A stretch of 64,000 bases of DNA, taken from Epiperipatus broadwayi (lineage: Eukaryota > Onychophora > Udeonychophora > Euonychophora > Peripatidae). Below, piece by piece: positions 10,311 through 25,330 of this stretch. The notes below the pieces were generated by a model that saw nothing but the letters and a program-made list of their open reading frames with translations, did no database searches and had not been told where the DNA came from. The position numbers and the translations under genes are program-made. The first letter of the stretch is position 1. The number at the start of each line of letters is the position of its first letter. Location of the stretch: the NCBI GenBank assembly GCA_028023455.1, contig JAQFVV010000023.1:1975501-2039500 (forward strand), given 5' to 3'.

Positions 10311-12970
10311 TAAAAATTTATACTGCTCCATACATAAGTCTAATTATTCATTTTAAAGGCAGATGTTTTTTTTTTTTTTTGAAAACGTACTATAAAGTTA
10401 CAGACATATTTTTTGAAGGACATTTTTATAATCTACAATAGATTCTGAATTACTTGTAGCACTTTGGTGAAAACTAATTACTAACCTCTCCACCACATTT
10501 CCTCCCTCTTTTAATTGACAATAGTAGGATAACACATTAAAGTCAATGGAGAGTGGGGGGTATTGTGAATTCATTTAATTTCTAAAACACTATTTGTCTA
10601 TTTCTACAATGTTACATTAATATAACTGAAAACAAAGGGAATGTCAGGAGTATTGTCAACATGAGTAATATACTAGAAGTAAAATATATATTTTGAGGAA
10701 TAGGTTTTAATAGTGTTGAGATAATTGATAGTTTAGTTTATTATATATATACTGTACATATATTCTTCACTTATACAATATATAGAGTTAATGTTTTATC
10801 AAACTAAAGTTTATATGTAAACACAAGATTAATCTCACTTTCTGGCAATTGGTAAGCCTATATGAGTAATGCTTTCATTGTTCTTTTATTGATGAAATGT
10901 TAGAGAGGCATTTGTTCTGTAATGGGATATTCAAAGGCTGTCTTTTTTAGATCTAAAATGTAATCGTTTTTTCATATGCTATTTAATACTTAATCAACCT
11001 AGTTAGTTATCCAATTATTGGTCAGTTAATGAACAACTCATTAGACCACTAAACATCACATGATCACCATGGAGAGTTTTGCCTGTTGTAATAACTCAAG
11101 AGAATTAAAAGTAAGAAAAATTAAACCATACTAATTAGCATTTGACTACCCTAATGTCTTCTTAACTATTTCTATGCAGATGGGGGATGATGAAGATAAC
11201 TTTCCTTGAGAGGTTATTTAGTAGTTGTTTTATGTGTAAAAACCTAAGTACTGATGATTGCATATTGTATTATTATAGAGATTACTATTAAAAAAATTTT
11301 TTAAATGATAAACACAAAGGTAAAAAAATTGATCAATATTAAGTAAAATGCATGTTTAACTGATATTAATATGTTGGAGGTCTTACCTGTAGTTGAATAA
11401 CTATATTATTCAAAATGGTAAAATAAAAAACCAGAGAAATTGTTTGATTTGGTTATACACATAATATTTTAAATGCATATTAGAAAATTGCCTTAATTAA
11501 AAAGCATTTAAATAAAAGAATTATTCACAAAGTAAATTGTTAGATATTGTCTGAGATATATTTTGGAGAAAAAAAATAACTCTAAAGTCTTAATTTTCTG
11601 GATACCAAAGCTTGTAACATTTCTAATTAAGTTGTGACATGATAATTGTCCCAAACATAACTTCTTTTTTTATGGCCAACAGCTACCAGATTATTTATTT
11701 TTTTAATATGAATTTAAAGTAGAAAATTTGAAATGTTATTTGTTATTTAACTTTGAATAAATAGAATAGAAATAATTTTGATGTTTATTAATTCTAGATT
11801 TGAAAAAAAAAAGTTTAGATTGTCAAATAAATAATTTTATTGTACTGTTGCTGTTATTTATTTCATAATATGAATAATGACAAAATGATATCAAAAGATC
11901 CAATTTATTGAAACACTACACAATATGGGAATATTATAATTAATGGTCCTTTTCAAGAACTCTAGAATAGTTCCAAATAAATAGTAATTGAATCAAGGAA
12001 AGTTAATTTGGATAAATAAAAAAAATGAACATTGTAAGAATGTTGGAGATAATGGATGCAAAGTTATAACTAAATAACATAACAATGAATATACTACTGA
12101 GAACTGTGAGGATATCAATAAAAGTCGACATGTTTTAGAAACAAGTTTTTTTTTTTTATATATTAACATACTCTTTAATGTAATAAAATCAATTTTATAT
12201 GTGAATATATTAGGTCTATCTAAACTATACATAATGTTTTTTTGTAAAGTCATTGTATTAACCAAGTTTCTAGGTCTACATTGTATGTACATGTTTTGTT
12301 CCATCTTTTGCTTCATGTCATATTATATTCTTATTTTACAGTCTTCAGTTATTTACATTAGTATAAAGCCTTGTTGTCTTGAGCTCTCATGCCATCTCTA
12401 ATTGTTTTATAAATTTGTGCAACCATATTTTAATCCCTTAATTATATGCACAGCAATTCTACTTTTTAATCTTTTTTCTTTTCTGAAATCTTTATTGTTT
12501 TTTTTTAATCTTTAATTATTTTATTTCTGTAATTAAAATGGCCATACTTGTTTATAAAACACTGCTAATGATAATGATAGATTTTTAATTTGTAACAGTT
12601 ATTATAATTTACAAATAAAGTATACTTAGTGGTATTTCATATTTGTAATACATATCAAATATAACCCTAGTTTGACAATTTTCATGTTGTTTGTTATCCA
12701 AAGAAAGACCCAGGGTCAATTCTAAATGAGGATGCAGAAATGTTTATAAATGAAATATGAATTTTCCAGGTTGGTTCATGATTAGGATTATTTTTACATT
12801 GAATTGACTGGGGGGGGGGGGGATTTTCAGTGGACAAAAAATTTGTTTGGTGCTGTGGTACTAATAAGAAAAAAAAATGTAAATATAAGTTTTGAAAATA
12901 TCTTTATTATATAATAAAGTATTTTATTTTCACTTTATTTTCTTCCAAACTTCCCTTGCAAACATTGTAC
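10311..12970. other. Gene-free AT-rich interval with a short family-A scrap
   Basis: 11041-11092 joins the two ends of family A (ACCACTAAACATCACATGATCACC directly followed by GGAGAGTTTTGCCTG), a minimal internally deleted copy. A 13-nt G run lies at 12810-12822. Otherwise I see only A/T-rich sequence; the overlapping short frames around 12000-12400 have no recognisable content. Confidence 0.45.
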
Positions 12971-12974
12971 AATG

Positions 12975-13330
12975 CATATAATAGGTCACATTTTGTTCAT
13001 ATGCTTTGATTACAGTAAAATCCATATTATTTATTAAATTACAACTGTATAGTAACAATTCATCATGCACACATATAATATAGATGCTTTTTTGTGCATA
13101 GTGCATATATAAAAATTAAGATTATAGTGTAAACATTTTTTTAAATGTAATTATTAATAATAAATTGAAAGAACACATTTACATATATATTTACTTTGTG
13201 CATGTTCACTCATTCTCGTAAAAATAATAAAAAAACTTATTGTACCATATCTTTATTTTTTAAGTAAAATAATTAGCAAAATATTACATTTTAACTGCAA
13301 TTGAACACATTCTGGATGATATTCTTTTTT
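12975..13330. repeat. Dispersed repeat family C, copy 1
   Basis: About 350 bp similar to 29335-29660 and 37185-37500. Shared words include GTGCATATA followed by AAATTAAGATTATA, and ATCTTTATTTTTTAA. No coding potential, terminal repeats or target duplication were identified. The class is unknown. Confidence 0.5.
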
Positions 13331-14097
13331 TCCTCATAACTTTTTCACTCCAATGGAAATATAATAACAGTTGGCTTATCAGCAGACTGTAGCCTCTTTA
13401 GTTATTGATATTAAATTCATATTAATTATAAAATTTATGGTCACTCCTTACAGCTAACCATTTTTAATTCTTGGTTAAACAATCAAACTTTTAAGGTTTA
13501 TAATGCAATAAATGAAAATTTTGCAAACTGTGTTTGACTTTACTAAATTGATAACTGATACTTTGTGAATTTTTTTACATTTCATAGTTAGAAAACATTT
13601 TACTACACTAAATATTATATGATATCAAAATTTTAAAAAAATAAAATGCATGTGATTTTTTAATAACCAGAATAAATGTAAAATTTATAAATATACAAAT
13701 TCTAATATTTTTTGTATAGTATCATATTTTTTTTTTGTTCATTTATATTTTTTCCTTTTGGATAGTGTACAATTATAGTAATCTATCAATATTGAGACAG
13801 TACATATCATGGCATCACTATAATTACTATTGCCAACTACAGACTATTCAACTTCCGTGCCTAATTAATAAAAGTTGAAATATACAAAAGTAGGGCGATA
13901 TAAAAAAAGTCATCAAAGAGCGTTTTTAAAATATTTATTTTTTAATGACATATATTAGCATATACATAAATAACACTTTCTTGATTAGTATCTGGTGTTT
14001 TTTTTATAAATTTATCAAGTGATAGTTGGATTGTACTTTTCTTGGTACTTACAGATTAATCTGGACAACAATGTTGATTACAAATAATTCGAACAAT

Positions 14098-14556
14098 AAT
14101 GCAATAATTATATATATTTTTTAAAAATATATATAATCCTGTCCAATAATTAATTTATTAATAAAAAAAATAATAATTTGACATTTAATTGCTTATAACA
14201 ATTTGTCTTTCAATTATAGCTAGGAAAATTATAAAAAACTTTTTTTTTTTTAAACATTAAAACTTAACCCCCTCCCTAGACCTTTTCTCATTTTCTATAA
14301 ATTTAAAAATAATTTTTCTTTACAACTTTTTATTAAATTTATAGGAAAATGATAAACAGTGATGGAATGGGATTAGGTTTTTAAAAGGGGTGTTTTGTTT
14401 TCCTAGCAATAATTGAAAGACAAAAGTGTCGTGAGCAATTAAATGTCAATTTATTTATTTTTGTATTAGTAAATTAATTATTTGACAGGATTATATGTTT
14501 TTAAAAAATCTGGTAGTTAGTGTAATTTTTTAAAAAATATATATAATTATTGCATT
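14098..14556. mobile_element. Fold-back (MITE-like) element
   Basis: The left arm from 14098 (TGCAATAATTATATATA, then CCTGTCCAATAATTAATTTA, TTGACATTTAATTGC and a CTAGGAAAA edge) recurs in reverse complement from 14556 back to about 14395. The two diverged arms are about 150 bp, with a 150-bp centre that includes a CCCCCTCCC word. No coding sequence is visible. Likely a non-autonomous DNA element. Confidence 0.65.
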
Positions 14557-15721
14557 AATATGATATACATATATCTAATGAATTTTACTGTCCGGAATTA
14601 TCCATAATCAATCTTGGTACCTGAATTAATTCTTGAGTACCCTTTTTCTTTTCTTGATAAAAAGTTCTGTAACTTGCTGTGTCTTTTTCTATTGCCTTCA
14701 TACTAAAGTAGAATGTATGGAAGTCAAGGATTGGCTGTATATGGTTTTATAAATAACAATTTGCAGGTATTTATATAAACATATATGTAATAATGCTTCC
14801 TATTGCCAATTCTGTATTTCATATCATTAATGATAAAATTGAATATAATCATAAAAATGTGGCCATGTTTGTATTTTAAAAATTAAGTATAATTTATATA
14901 AAAAGTTATTATATTTGACAGGTGTTTAGATCTTTAGGATACTTGATGAGATTAGGTTGTAACTCAAACTAGATATTTGTTTTTATTTTAAATTAGTCAT
15001 GATTAATGATATTAATGGTCAAATCTGCTTTAGAGAGTGCTAAAATTTACTTCTTAAATTATTCCAAATATTTTCAATATTATACATATATTTAGAAATG
15101 CATAATAAATAATCATAATTTTAGATTATAAGTATTTTTTGTTGTTTTTCCCCCTATTAACTTTTAATCATAGAAATCTTATCTTCAAGTTTCTTAAGCA
15201 TATAACTTCATGGTTTTGAAATTTAGACTCTGAACATATTATGAAATTATAAATCTTTGAAACATGAGTTAGCAGACAAAATCTTTGAATTACATAGATA
15301 AAGTTTAAAATGTGTAATTGGGAAGCAAACAGATCGAAATAATAATTAAAAAAAAAAAAACAGAATTTGTTGCACTTGTCTTAGCCTGGTAAATTTCTTA
15401 ATCTTATTTTCAAAATAAAAGGGATAAAGAAGATTCTATAAAAATATTGTGTATTAAAAGAAGAGGGAAGGATTTCACCGCATATTGTTTGAGTACCATA
15501 GAATCAATTCTGAAATCTTCAATTAGGTTTTCTACTGTGTTAAATTGCATGGGTCTAATTTTGTTCTGAGAAGTAGTGATAGAGTTTCAGATAATAGTTC
15601 AATCACTAACCTTCATTTAAAAAAAAAATCATTCAGGTAATTTCTTGAGCATTGTCTTAAACAATATATCTTTTTTTTAAAATTTCTCAGCCAAATGTTC
15701 TGATTCAGTATTTTTTTAAGG
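14557..15721. other. Gene-free AT-rich interval
   Basis: I see nothing recognisable here beyond low-complexity A/T sequence. Confidence 0.45.
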
Positions 15722-15731
15722 AATTTATAAT

Positions 15732-15990
15732 GTTATTAAAACAGGCAAAACTCTCCATATAGTAGTGCCACTCAGTGCAAGCCAGAGTAATCAATGAATG
15801 CCAGAAGCCTTGTGCATAAAATCCCTATCTAGTACGTACTCATCCAATATCCCCAATCTAGTTTCTGGCTGGCATCTATTGATTACTCTGGCTTGCACTG
15901 AGTGGCATTACTGTATGGAGAGTTTTGCCTGTTTTAATAACAGTTATGACCAAGCATAAGAAATAGTGATCATGTGATGTTTGGTGATTT
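15732..15990. mobile_element. Repeat family A, copy A2 (palindromic)
   Basis: A direct repeat AATTTATAAT flanks the element (15722-15731 and 15991-16000). It starts GTTATTAAAACAGGCAAAAC and carries a near-perfect inverted arm returning at about 15860-15942. It ends with the family tail ATCATGTGATGTTTGGTG. The centre is deleted, so only the 3' half of the hammerhead-like motif remains on the minus strand. Confidence 0.75.
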
Positions 15991-16742
15991 AATTTATAAT
16001 ATGCATGAATCCAATTACTAAGAAGTTTAGATTTTTTTTTCTTTTTTAGACTAAAATTCTTATAATCAAAAGTGAAATGTAGTTATCTTATAGTCAAGGG
16101 AGTATTTAAAATAATTTTAATTTAAAAATTAATAAATTTGTTTATGCAAATTACTTATACTTAACATCATCAATATTTTTAAAAAAATTAAAGTAAATAA
16201 TTTTTTTTTTAACTGTTTAAAATATATTGTTTATCAAGAATATATATTAAATTCTTTGATTTTTCATTAACTTAATATATAACAAAATTTTAACTGAGAA
16301 AGAAACTGTGGATGATTGTTAAGCTAATAATTATATTAACTATTTTGCTTCTTTGAAGAGAGCAAAGACTTTGTATTTTTTTTAAAATCTGAATTAAATA
16401 ACATTCACATTAGAGTAGTTTTGTTTTTCCCAAAAATAAAACAATGAAAAAAAGAGAAAAAATAAAAAAAGATTTAGCATGGTCATTAGACAGTTATTGA
16501 ATAGATGCTTTTAAACACTGGAAAATTAATTAACTTATAATAGAAGTAACAAGAATAAATGAAAATTATAATAGCTAAATAGATTTATTAAGCTCCAAGG
16601 TTATTTTAGGAATCATTAAATTGAAGAAAAATAAAGATTTGTGAAGTGTTTGTAGTGTAGTTTTGTATGGAGCAGCAAGTTAGATAATTAGAGAAAATTG
16701 AATACTGTAGAAATTATAGATTTGGATAAGAAAAAATAAGAT

Positions 16743-17223
16743 AGGCAAAACTCTTTATACGTATTGCCATTCAGTGCAAGCCAGAGTAATCAATGGATGC
16801 CAGAAGGCTTGTGCATAAAATCCCCCATCTAGTGCCTACTCATCCACAGACTAGTTTCTGGCTTGTGGCCTTCGTCAATCAGGAGCCTTGGATCTGAGAG
16901 CACTGCACCTAGATCTTAGGATCTAATGCAACCCTCCAGCAGCCACCTTTTATCTCTACTTAACTATAAAACTATGAGACTTAATAATACAGTCATATAG
17001 ATCTGAACTCAGTTCAGTTCCTCACTGACGAAGGCCACAAGCCAGAAACTAGTCTGGGGAATATTGGATGAGTAGGCAGTAAATGGGGATTTTATGCACA
17101 AGCCTTCTGGCATCCATTGGTTACTCTGGCACTGAATGACAATATGTATAGAGAGTTTTGCTGTTTTAATAACAGTTAAGAGCAAGCATAAGAAATGGTG
17201 ATCATGTGGTGTTTATTGGGTTA
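16743..17223. mobile_element. Repeat family A, copy A3 (481 bp, 12-bp TSD)
   Basis: Flanked by AAAAAATAAGAT at 16731-16742 (actual block begins in the A run) and 17224-17235. It begins AGGCAAAACTC, runs through an inverted arm containing a minus-strand hammerhead-like motif (mutated CUGANGA box), then the family internal region in reverse. A plus-strand half follows with an intact hammerhead-like core at 17013-17070, and the family tail closes it. Both strands can thus fold. Confidence 0.8.
17013..17070 (+). ncRNA. Hammerhead ribozyme-like motif in A3
   Basis: The core is intact: CTGACGA at 17025-17031, stem II GGC/GCC, GAAA at 17045-17048, a 2-bp stem III (AC/GT) with a TA loop, and cleavage triplet GTC ending at 17054. 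Inner stem I CCTCA pairs with TGGGG. The outer stem I strand of the family consensus (ATCCAA) is replaced on the 5' side, so loop contacts may be weaker. Confidence 0.65.
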
Positions 17224-18540
17224 AAAAAATAAGATTTGAAGAATTAGAGAAAAAAAGATTTTTGAATAAATTGTTAAGTAGAAAGGGAATTATAAATATA
17301 GAAACAATGAAAGTTGATAGAAAGGAATTGATAGGGAAGAGGATTAGTTACTATGTTGGAGTCAGAGAACAAGGTTAATAAGAGGAATTATCATATTTGC
17401 TTATAAGTGGTGAAATTATAATGGGTATGTTGGAAAGTGAAAGTTACCAAAAACAAATTGATAGATGATTTTGTTAGTATTAACTATGATTGCTTAAGAG
17501 ATAGAATAAGGAATAAAAAAAATTGGGAATGGTGTACTGGGCTAATATATGGGATTTGTCATTTAATGGATGATTGTTGATGTACAAAGCAATTGTAAGA
17601 AGAACATTAATCGTAATATAAAAGTATATTAGATGTCCAATTATATATAAAAACATTATTTCTAATACAATTACATAAATTTCAGGTATGATTTGATAGA
17701 CTGACTAACCCACTATATAGGAAGATGATAATCAACTGTTCTATGTACAGAATTCTAGAACAATTTTTAATAAATATGTGCCAGCAAGTTTACATTAAAT
17801 TTGATTGGGAGCAAAGGGAATTCAATTTTTGTTGCAAAAGGAAATACAGTATTATAAAAATATTTACCCAATCAAATGTTAGATTTGCCACACACTCTTC
17901 TAAACTTATAACATCTTGAACTATCAGTGTAAAATTTTTTCTCAACATGTGTGTATTTCATAAGAAATCATTCATTCATCACATAACATAGTTATTTGAA
18001 ATATATATACAGAAATAATAAACTTGTCTATTTATATATCTTGATGCAACTAATTTGGTTTTAGAGATTGAATGCTTTATTAATTGTCATATATCTATAA
18101 AATATTAAATCCATTAATTCTTCAATATTCATATTTCTAATAATGGGATTATTATTGTCCTTATTATAACATTAAATGGAATAGAAATATGACACTATAA
18201 AAATATGTGAAATTGCACCTGATAAATATTTGTAACCTATCTTGATTTTCATATTCATCTAAGCTTGTAACAAATCTTGAACATATATTTTATATAACAA
18301 TCCTTGTTTGTCAGGTAAGATAAAGACTTAAAACATCTGAACACACAGAAATGGTAATCAGACTTTTCTATTTATATATCTTAAATGAAACCAAATTGAT
18401 TTTGGAGATTTAATATTTTAGCAATCAGCCATATATATATATAAAGATAGGTTAGAATTCTGCCATGCACAATTTTACATACTAATGGAAATTTGCTCCT
18501 TTATTCATTAAGAGCAATAACCACTCTATTCCTTTACTCC

Positions 18541-18605
18541 AGAGCCATCTAATGTAAGATCTGATGAGCAATAGCAAGAAACTCGTCTAGTAGATGACTC
18601 TATAA
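18541..18605 (+). ncRNA. Hammerhead-like relic
   Basis: CTGATGA at 18561, GC-AATA-GC, AA, GAAA at 18578, C, TC, then GTC at 18585-18587. An outer pairing CATCTA/TAGATG brackets the core. The base pair next to the core in stem I is T-T and stem II is short and imperfect, so activity is doubtful. Confidence 0.3.
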
Positions 18606-20890
18606 TCTTACTGTAGATGCTTCTATGGTAGAATGAATTACTACTCAAACACATTTAGAAGCTTTATTTAATTTCTTTGCTGCTCCAAAATGATAATACT
18701 GTATTATTAACTTAATGTTAGTAAACTTAGTCTTAAAGAAAAAATTCCCGTAATTCAATGGGATCATACTCGTCACTGGCAGCACTTTGCTTCTAAAAAG
18801 ATGGTAGGTTAAGCAAACTATTTACATAATTTTCAGTTAATTTTTTTGCAGGATGTTATTTTTTAAAAGAGAGAATATGAGGAAACCTATCGTCAATACT
18901 ATAGCAATCAAATATTTCCAGCTAACACCACAAAATTTTCTGTGCAACAAAGATTTTTATGAAAATAAAGTACAATAAGGATTACTTATTGAAGGCATGA
19001 AAATTGAAACTGGTCTAGTATATGATCTTAGAAAAATTGACCAGTCATAGAAAGAAGTGACATAATATTGATATATTCATTAACTTTCTAGGATTCCACA
19101 CATAAGAGTTCAGTATAATATAAATACAGATATTTTAACATGCTTCCATTGACTTCACAATTCTTCATATTAAAAACAAACTCTATTAATTCAACCCATT
19201 ACTGCTATATATTATTTATTTGGATAATTAGTATGTGATATATGGTAATATTTATTAAATTTTTATCCAATGCTATTCTATCTTTATCCCTAAACTAATT
19301 TCTTGTTTATGGCTTTTTCAATGAGAAAATGTGGGTCTGAATCTTTTAGATCTAATACATCCTTCATCCAGAAGTTACATTTTCCTTTTTTTTTTCCACT
19401 ATAAAACTACCAGCCTGAAATTCAAAACATTAATATTTTGAATCCAAATCAACTTGCTTCCTAATTATATGGATCTGATGCCAATTCAATTTCTATATAT
19501 TTTGGTGTTCTCAGTTTTATATTAATTATAAACATTTTTATTTTTTGTCTAGGATTGGAATAAAACCAGTAAAACATCACTTGATCTCAAGCTTACATAA
19601 TGCTTTTCAAGAACCTGAGTACATAGAGCAGAAGTGGCCAATGGTTTACAGTCCATGCACTAATTTTTTTTATCTATGGATTCAGATGGACCATAGATTT
19701 TGTACTTTCAATTTTTGTATAAAATACACTATGCTAAAGATAAATAGTATTTAACTTTTTCTTTTCGTGATATAATAATATACTATAGAAAATAAATTAT
19801 AGTACATTATTATGAAAAAGTATTTTAATTAAGTTTAAATATTTCTTATTTTAAAAAGCAGCTTTTGAGTAGTTTTATTTTTACTAGGCTTTTAATGTTT
19901 GGAATTAAACAGAAAATTTTTTAATTTGAGTCACTCAAATGCGATCTTTTTTTTTTTTATTAATATCATTGATGACAATAATTTTCTTAAAAAAACAAAA
20001 CTACAACTCTTAAAAAGAACAAATAATTATAAAATAATAGTTAAAAACAATTACAGACTCATTCTGGATTAATCCTTCAAATTAGACAAGTGAGAAAAAC
20101 ATTTACCTATATTTGGAATGTGAAAGTTTTTTCTTTAGTTTGGCCTATTGAATTTGAATTTTTGTTATAATTTTATATTATAAATATTAATAAAAATTGT
20201 TTTTTGATTACAATATTACTTTAAGAGATCTAGGCTTTTGATTTTTATAATCAAGAACTCAATGCACCAAGTTTAGCACATGCATCATAGATTAGCTGCC
20301 ACAGGCATAGTGTTTGCTTTTCAAAAGCAGTGACTAAACTTGGATCATTTGATTATTTTTTTATAACATTGAGCATCTTGTGCAATCTTATTTTAGTATG
20401 CCAAATAAAAATAATACTTGTATAGTTAGTTGGTCAGTAAATGGTAATGTTTGAGCACATATGTGGGTAGTTTAATACAGTTTCTTCAAATTGTCAAACA
20501 CATTTTGAGCAGAAAATTGATCCATAAATTCTAGTTTTTGAGCTAAATTGCATAATAATATATTTAAAAATTGATAAGTGCTTTTCAATATTTTTTGTCT
20601 TTTACAATTAGTGATGTGTTTTGTTAATTATTTTTGTAATGGCAATTAACCTTTTAAGAATAATAAGATATAATATTCTGATATTCTTACTCACATGCTT
20701 CCAAGAGCATCTTCATTTTTGGATCAGTCACTGTAAGCTTGAATAAATCCATGAATACCAGGTGGTATAGTGCTATAAATCCTAATTCCGGAGTATTGAC
20801 AGATATATGTAATTATGCAAGCAAGTTAATTCGGATTCAAAATTTTAGATTTTTTCCTCATAATTTTAGAATGTTAGCTTGAATAGTATA

Positions 20891-21040
20891 AAGGAGGAAA
20901 AAGTGGTTGCTAGATGCATAAATGCATTTGTTCTGGCTTTGAATCCTAGTTTTCACTGACAGAAATCAGAAACTAGTCTGGAGATGGTCATATTATAATA
21001 CTATATTATCTGGTGTCCATTGATTATTCAAACCTACAAA
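20891..21040 (+). repeat. Repeat family A, degraded copy A4
   Basis: Retains AAAGTGGTTGCTAGA, TTCACTGACAGAAATCAGAAAC and ACTAGTCTGGAGA in family order, then GGTGTCCATTGATTATTC. Stem II of the ribozyme-like motif is lost. No target duplication was found. Confidence 0.5.
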
Positions 21041-22284
21041 TAGATTTAGAATAGAATGAAAATACACTTCTTGATCTTTTTAATAACTAAACCTATCTTA
21101 TGCTTGTATGATCATATGTAACTAAATGATTTTTAAATTTTAAAAAATGCTTTGTTCTAAGAGTATTATAATAACCAAAGAGACTATATTTAAAACATAT
21201 TTATTATCGTCAACAGCATAAAACAATATAACTTTTGTCCCTAGGTATGTTGAGATTAATAGATTTTTTTTTACTTGATTAAGAAACTTTTAGTTCTTCA
21301 GTCCATGATTCTCCTGTGTGATTTAGCTCTGCCGTAAAGTGTCAAATTTAAGAGCTAAAAGTTATTGGATTATCATCTGAATAAAGTTTTAAAAAATGGT
21401 TTGACAAATATCATGGAATTATTGAATTCAGCATGCCATTTGGTTACTTTAACATCACACAATCTCCGAGTAATCAATCATATAATTATATATATATATA
21501 TAATACAATCAAAAAACAATAGTTTATTATAATTGATAATGAATATTATAATTGATAGTAATATTGTTTTGTATGTCATTTGATCAGCATTGATTTTAAT
21601 AAGCTTTTTATAGTATTAAGGTCCCTAAATATATTATGGATATATACATAAGGTAAAATGCAAAATCTTAATTTTCATAGCAATATTAAATTAAATCTTT
21701 ATCTTCATGTATGTTGATTTTTGTTCACAGGGGGTAGAATAACATAAGTGATAAGTATTATGTAAATGTTTGCTCTATTATCACATTAATAAATTATTCA
21801 AACATAAGTTTTAAAGTTACATAAAAATTTTAATGTGTTTTCACTTGTTGCAAAAAATACTATTATTTTAATAATAAAATTAAAAACCCATTAACATCTA
21901 TTTTTAATGTTTCATATTGATATATTTCAATTATATCTATTAAGCAATGTCTTATGTTATTTTAATATTAGGAGTGTATGGGAGGTGAGTGGAATTGTGG
22001 ATAATGTTTAGTTTAAATATGTTGTAGTTCTTTATACTTGAGAAGTCTGTCTGTAGCAATTAAACTATTGGTTTTGTTTTAGAAGGGCGTTTTTTTTTTT
22101 GTTTTTTTTTTTGGCTAGTCTGGTTGAGTTATGATTTTGGGGTAATTTTAATTATTTATTGACTAGTTTAGCTTTATGTTTTTAATGGTTATATATATTT
22201 ATAAGGAACGAGTTCAAGTCTTGTAATTATATTAAATTTAGTAGACAATATACATATATTTAAATATTATATATATAATCATTG

Positions 22285-22448
22285 AAATATAATGGGATTT
22301 TTCCATATAATAATTTAGATAAAACTTCAACTATGATATAATCAAACAATCTATTAAAATTGAAACTAGATAACTTAAGAATAACAATAGTCTGTTGTCT
22401 GGCCACATTAAGTCAAAAGTTGGCTATTTTTAGCTTAATGCTTTAACT
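22285..22448. repeat. Left arm of a fold-back repeat abutting the hAT element
   Basis: Similar to the left arm of the palindromic element at 25039-25330 (TTTTTCCATATAATAAT, TTCAACTATGATATAA, CCACATTAAGTCAAAAGTTG). The copy stops at the hAT insertion and no clear right arm follows the hAT 3' end. It was either truncated earlier or lost. Confidence 0.5.
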
Positions 22449-24875
<2,427 letters not shown>

Positions 24876-25038
24876 CTTTAGCTGGTATAAAAGTAGTGAA
24901 TAAAGCATAAATATTTTATATGTGTAAAACTTAGAAGTATAACAAATTTGAATTTTCACAATCAAACATCTTTTTCAGAAAGTTAAATGCATTAAATGAA
25001 AGATTTACATGAGTTTTGAGATATAAATCTTAAAATAT

Positions 25039-25330
25039 ATTGAGATTTTTCCACATAATAATCTAGATAAAATTTCAACTATGATGTAACTAGGCAATAA
25101 CCAATTAAAATTGGTAATGCAAACTGAAACCATGTGATTTAACAATAACAGTAGTCTTTTCTCTCAGTCACATTAAACCAAAAGTTGATTGCTTTTAGCT
25201 TAGTGATATAAAACTATTTTTATTGCTAGACCACATGATTTCAACTTGTATACCAATTTTAATTGGTTGTTGCCCAATTACATCATAGCTGAAATTTTGT
25301 CTAGATTATTACATTGAAAAATTACAGAAT
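25039..25330. mobile_element. Palindromic MITE-like element
   Basis: The arms 25046-25150 and 25225-25320 are diverged reverse complements. Shared words are AATAATCTAGA, TTTCAACTATGATGTAA and CCAATTAAAATTGG. No coding capacity. It is related to 22285-22448. Confidence 0.65.

Larger units (their letters stand above)
17236..22284. other. Gene-free interval with scattered repeat scraps
   Basis: No supportable gene in 5 kb. Noted content: an imperfect direct duplication of about 90 bp (18005-18110 and 18345-18460), a hammerhead-like relic near 18560, and a degraded family-A scrap at 20891-21040. The remainder is A/T-rich. Confidence 0.4.
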
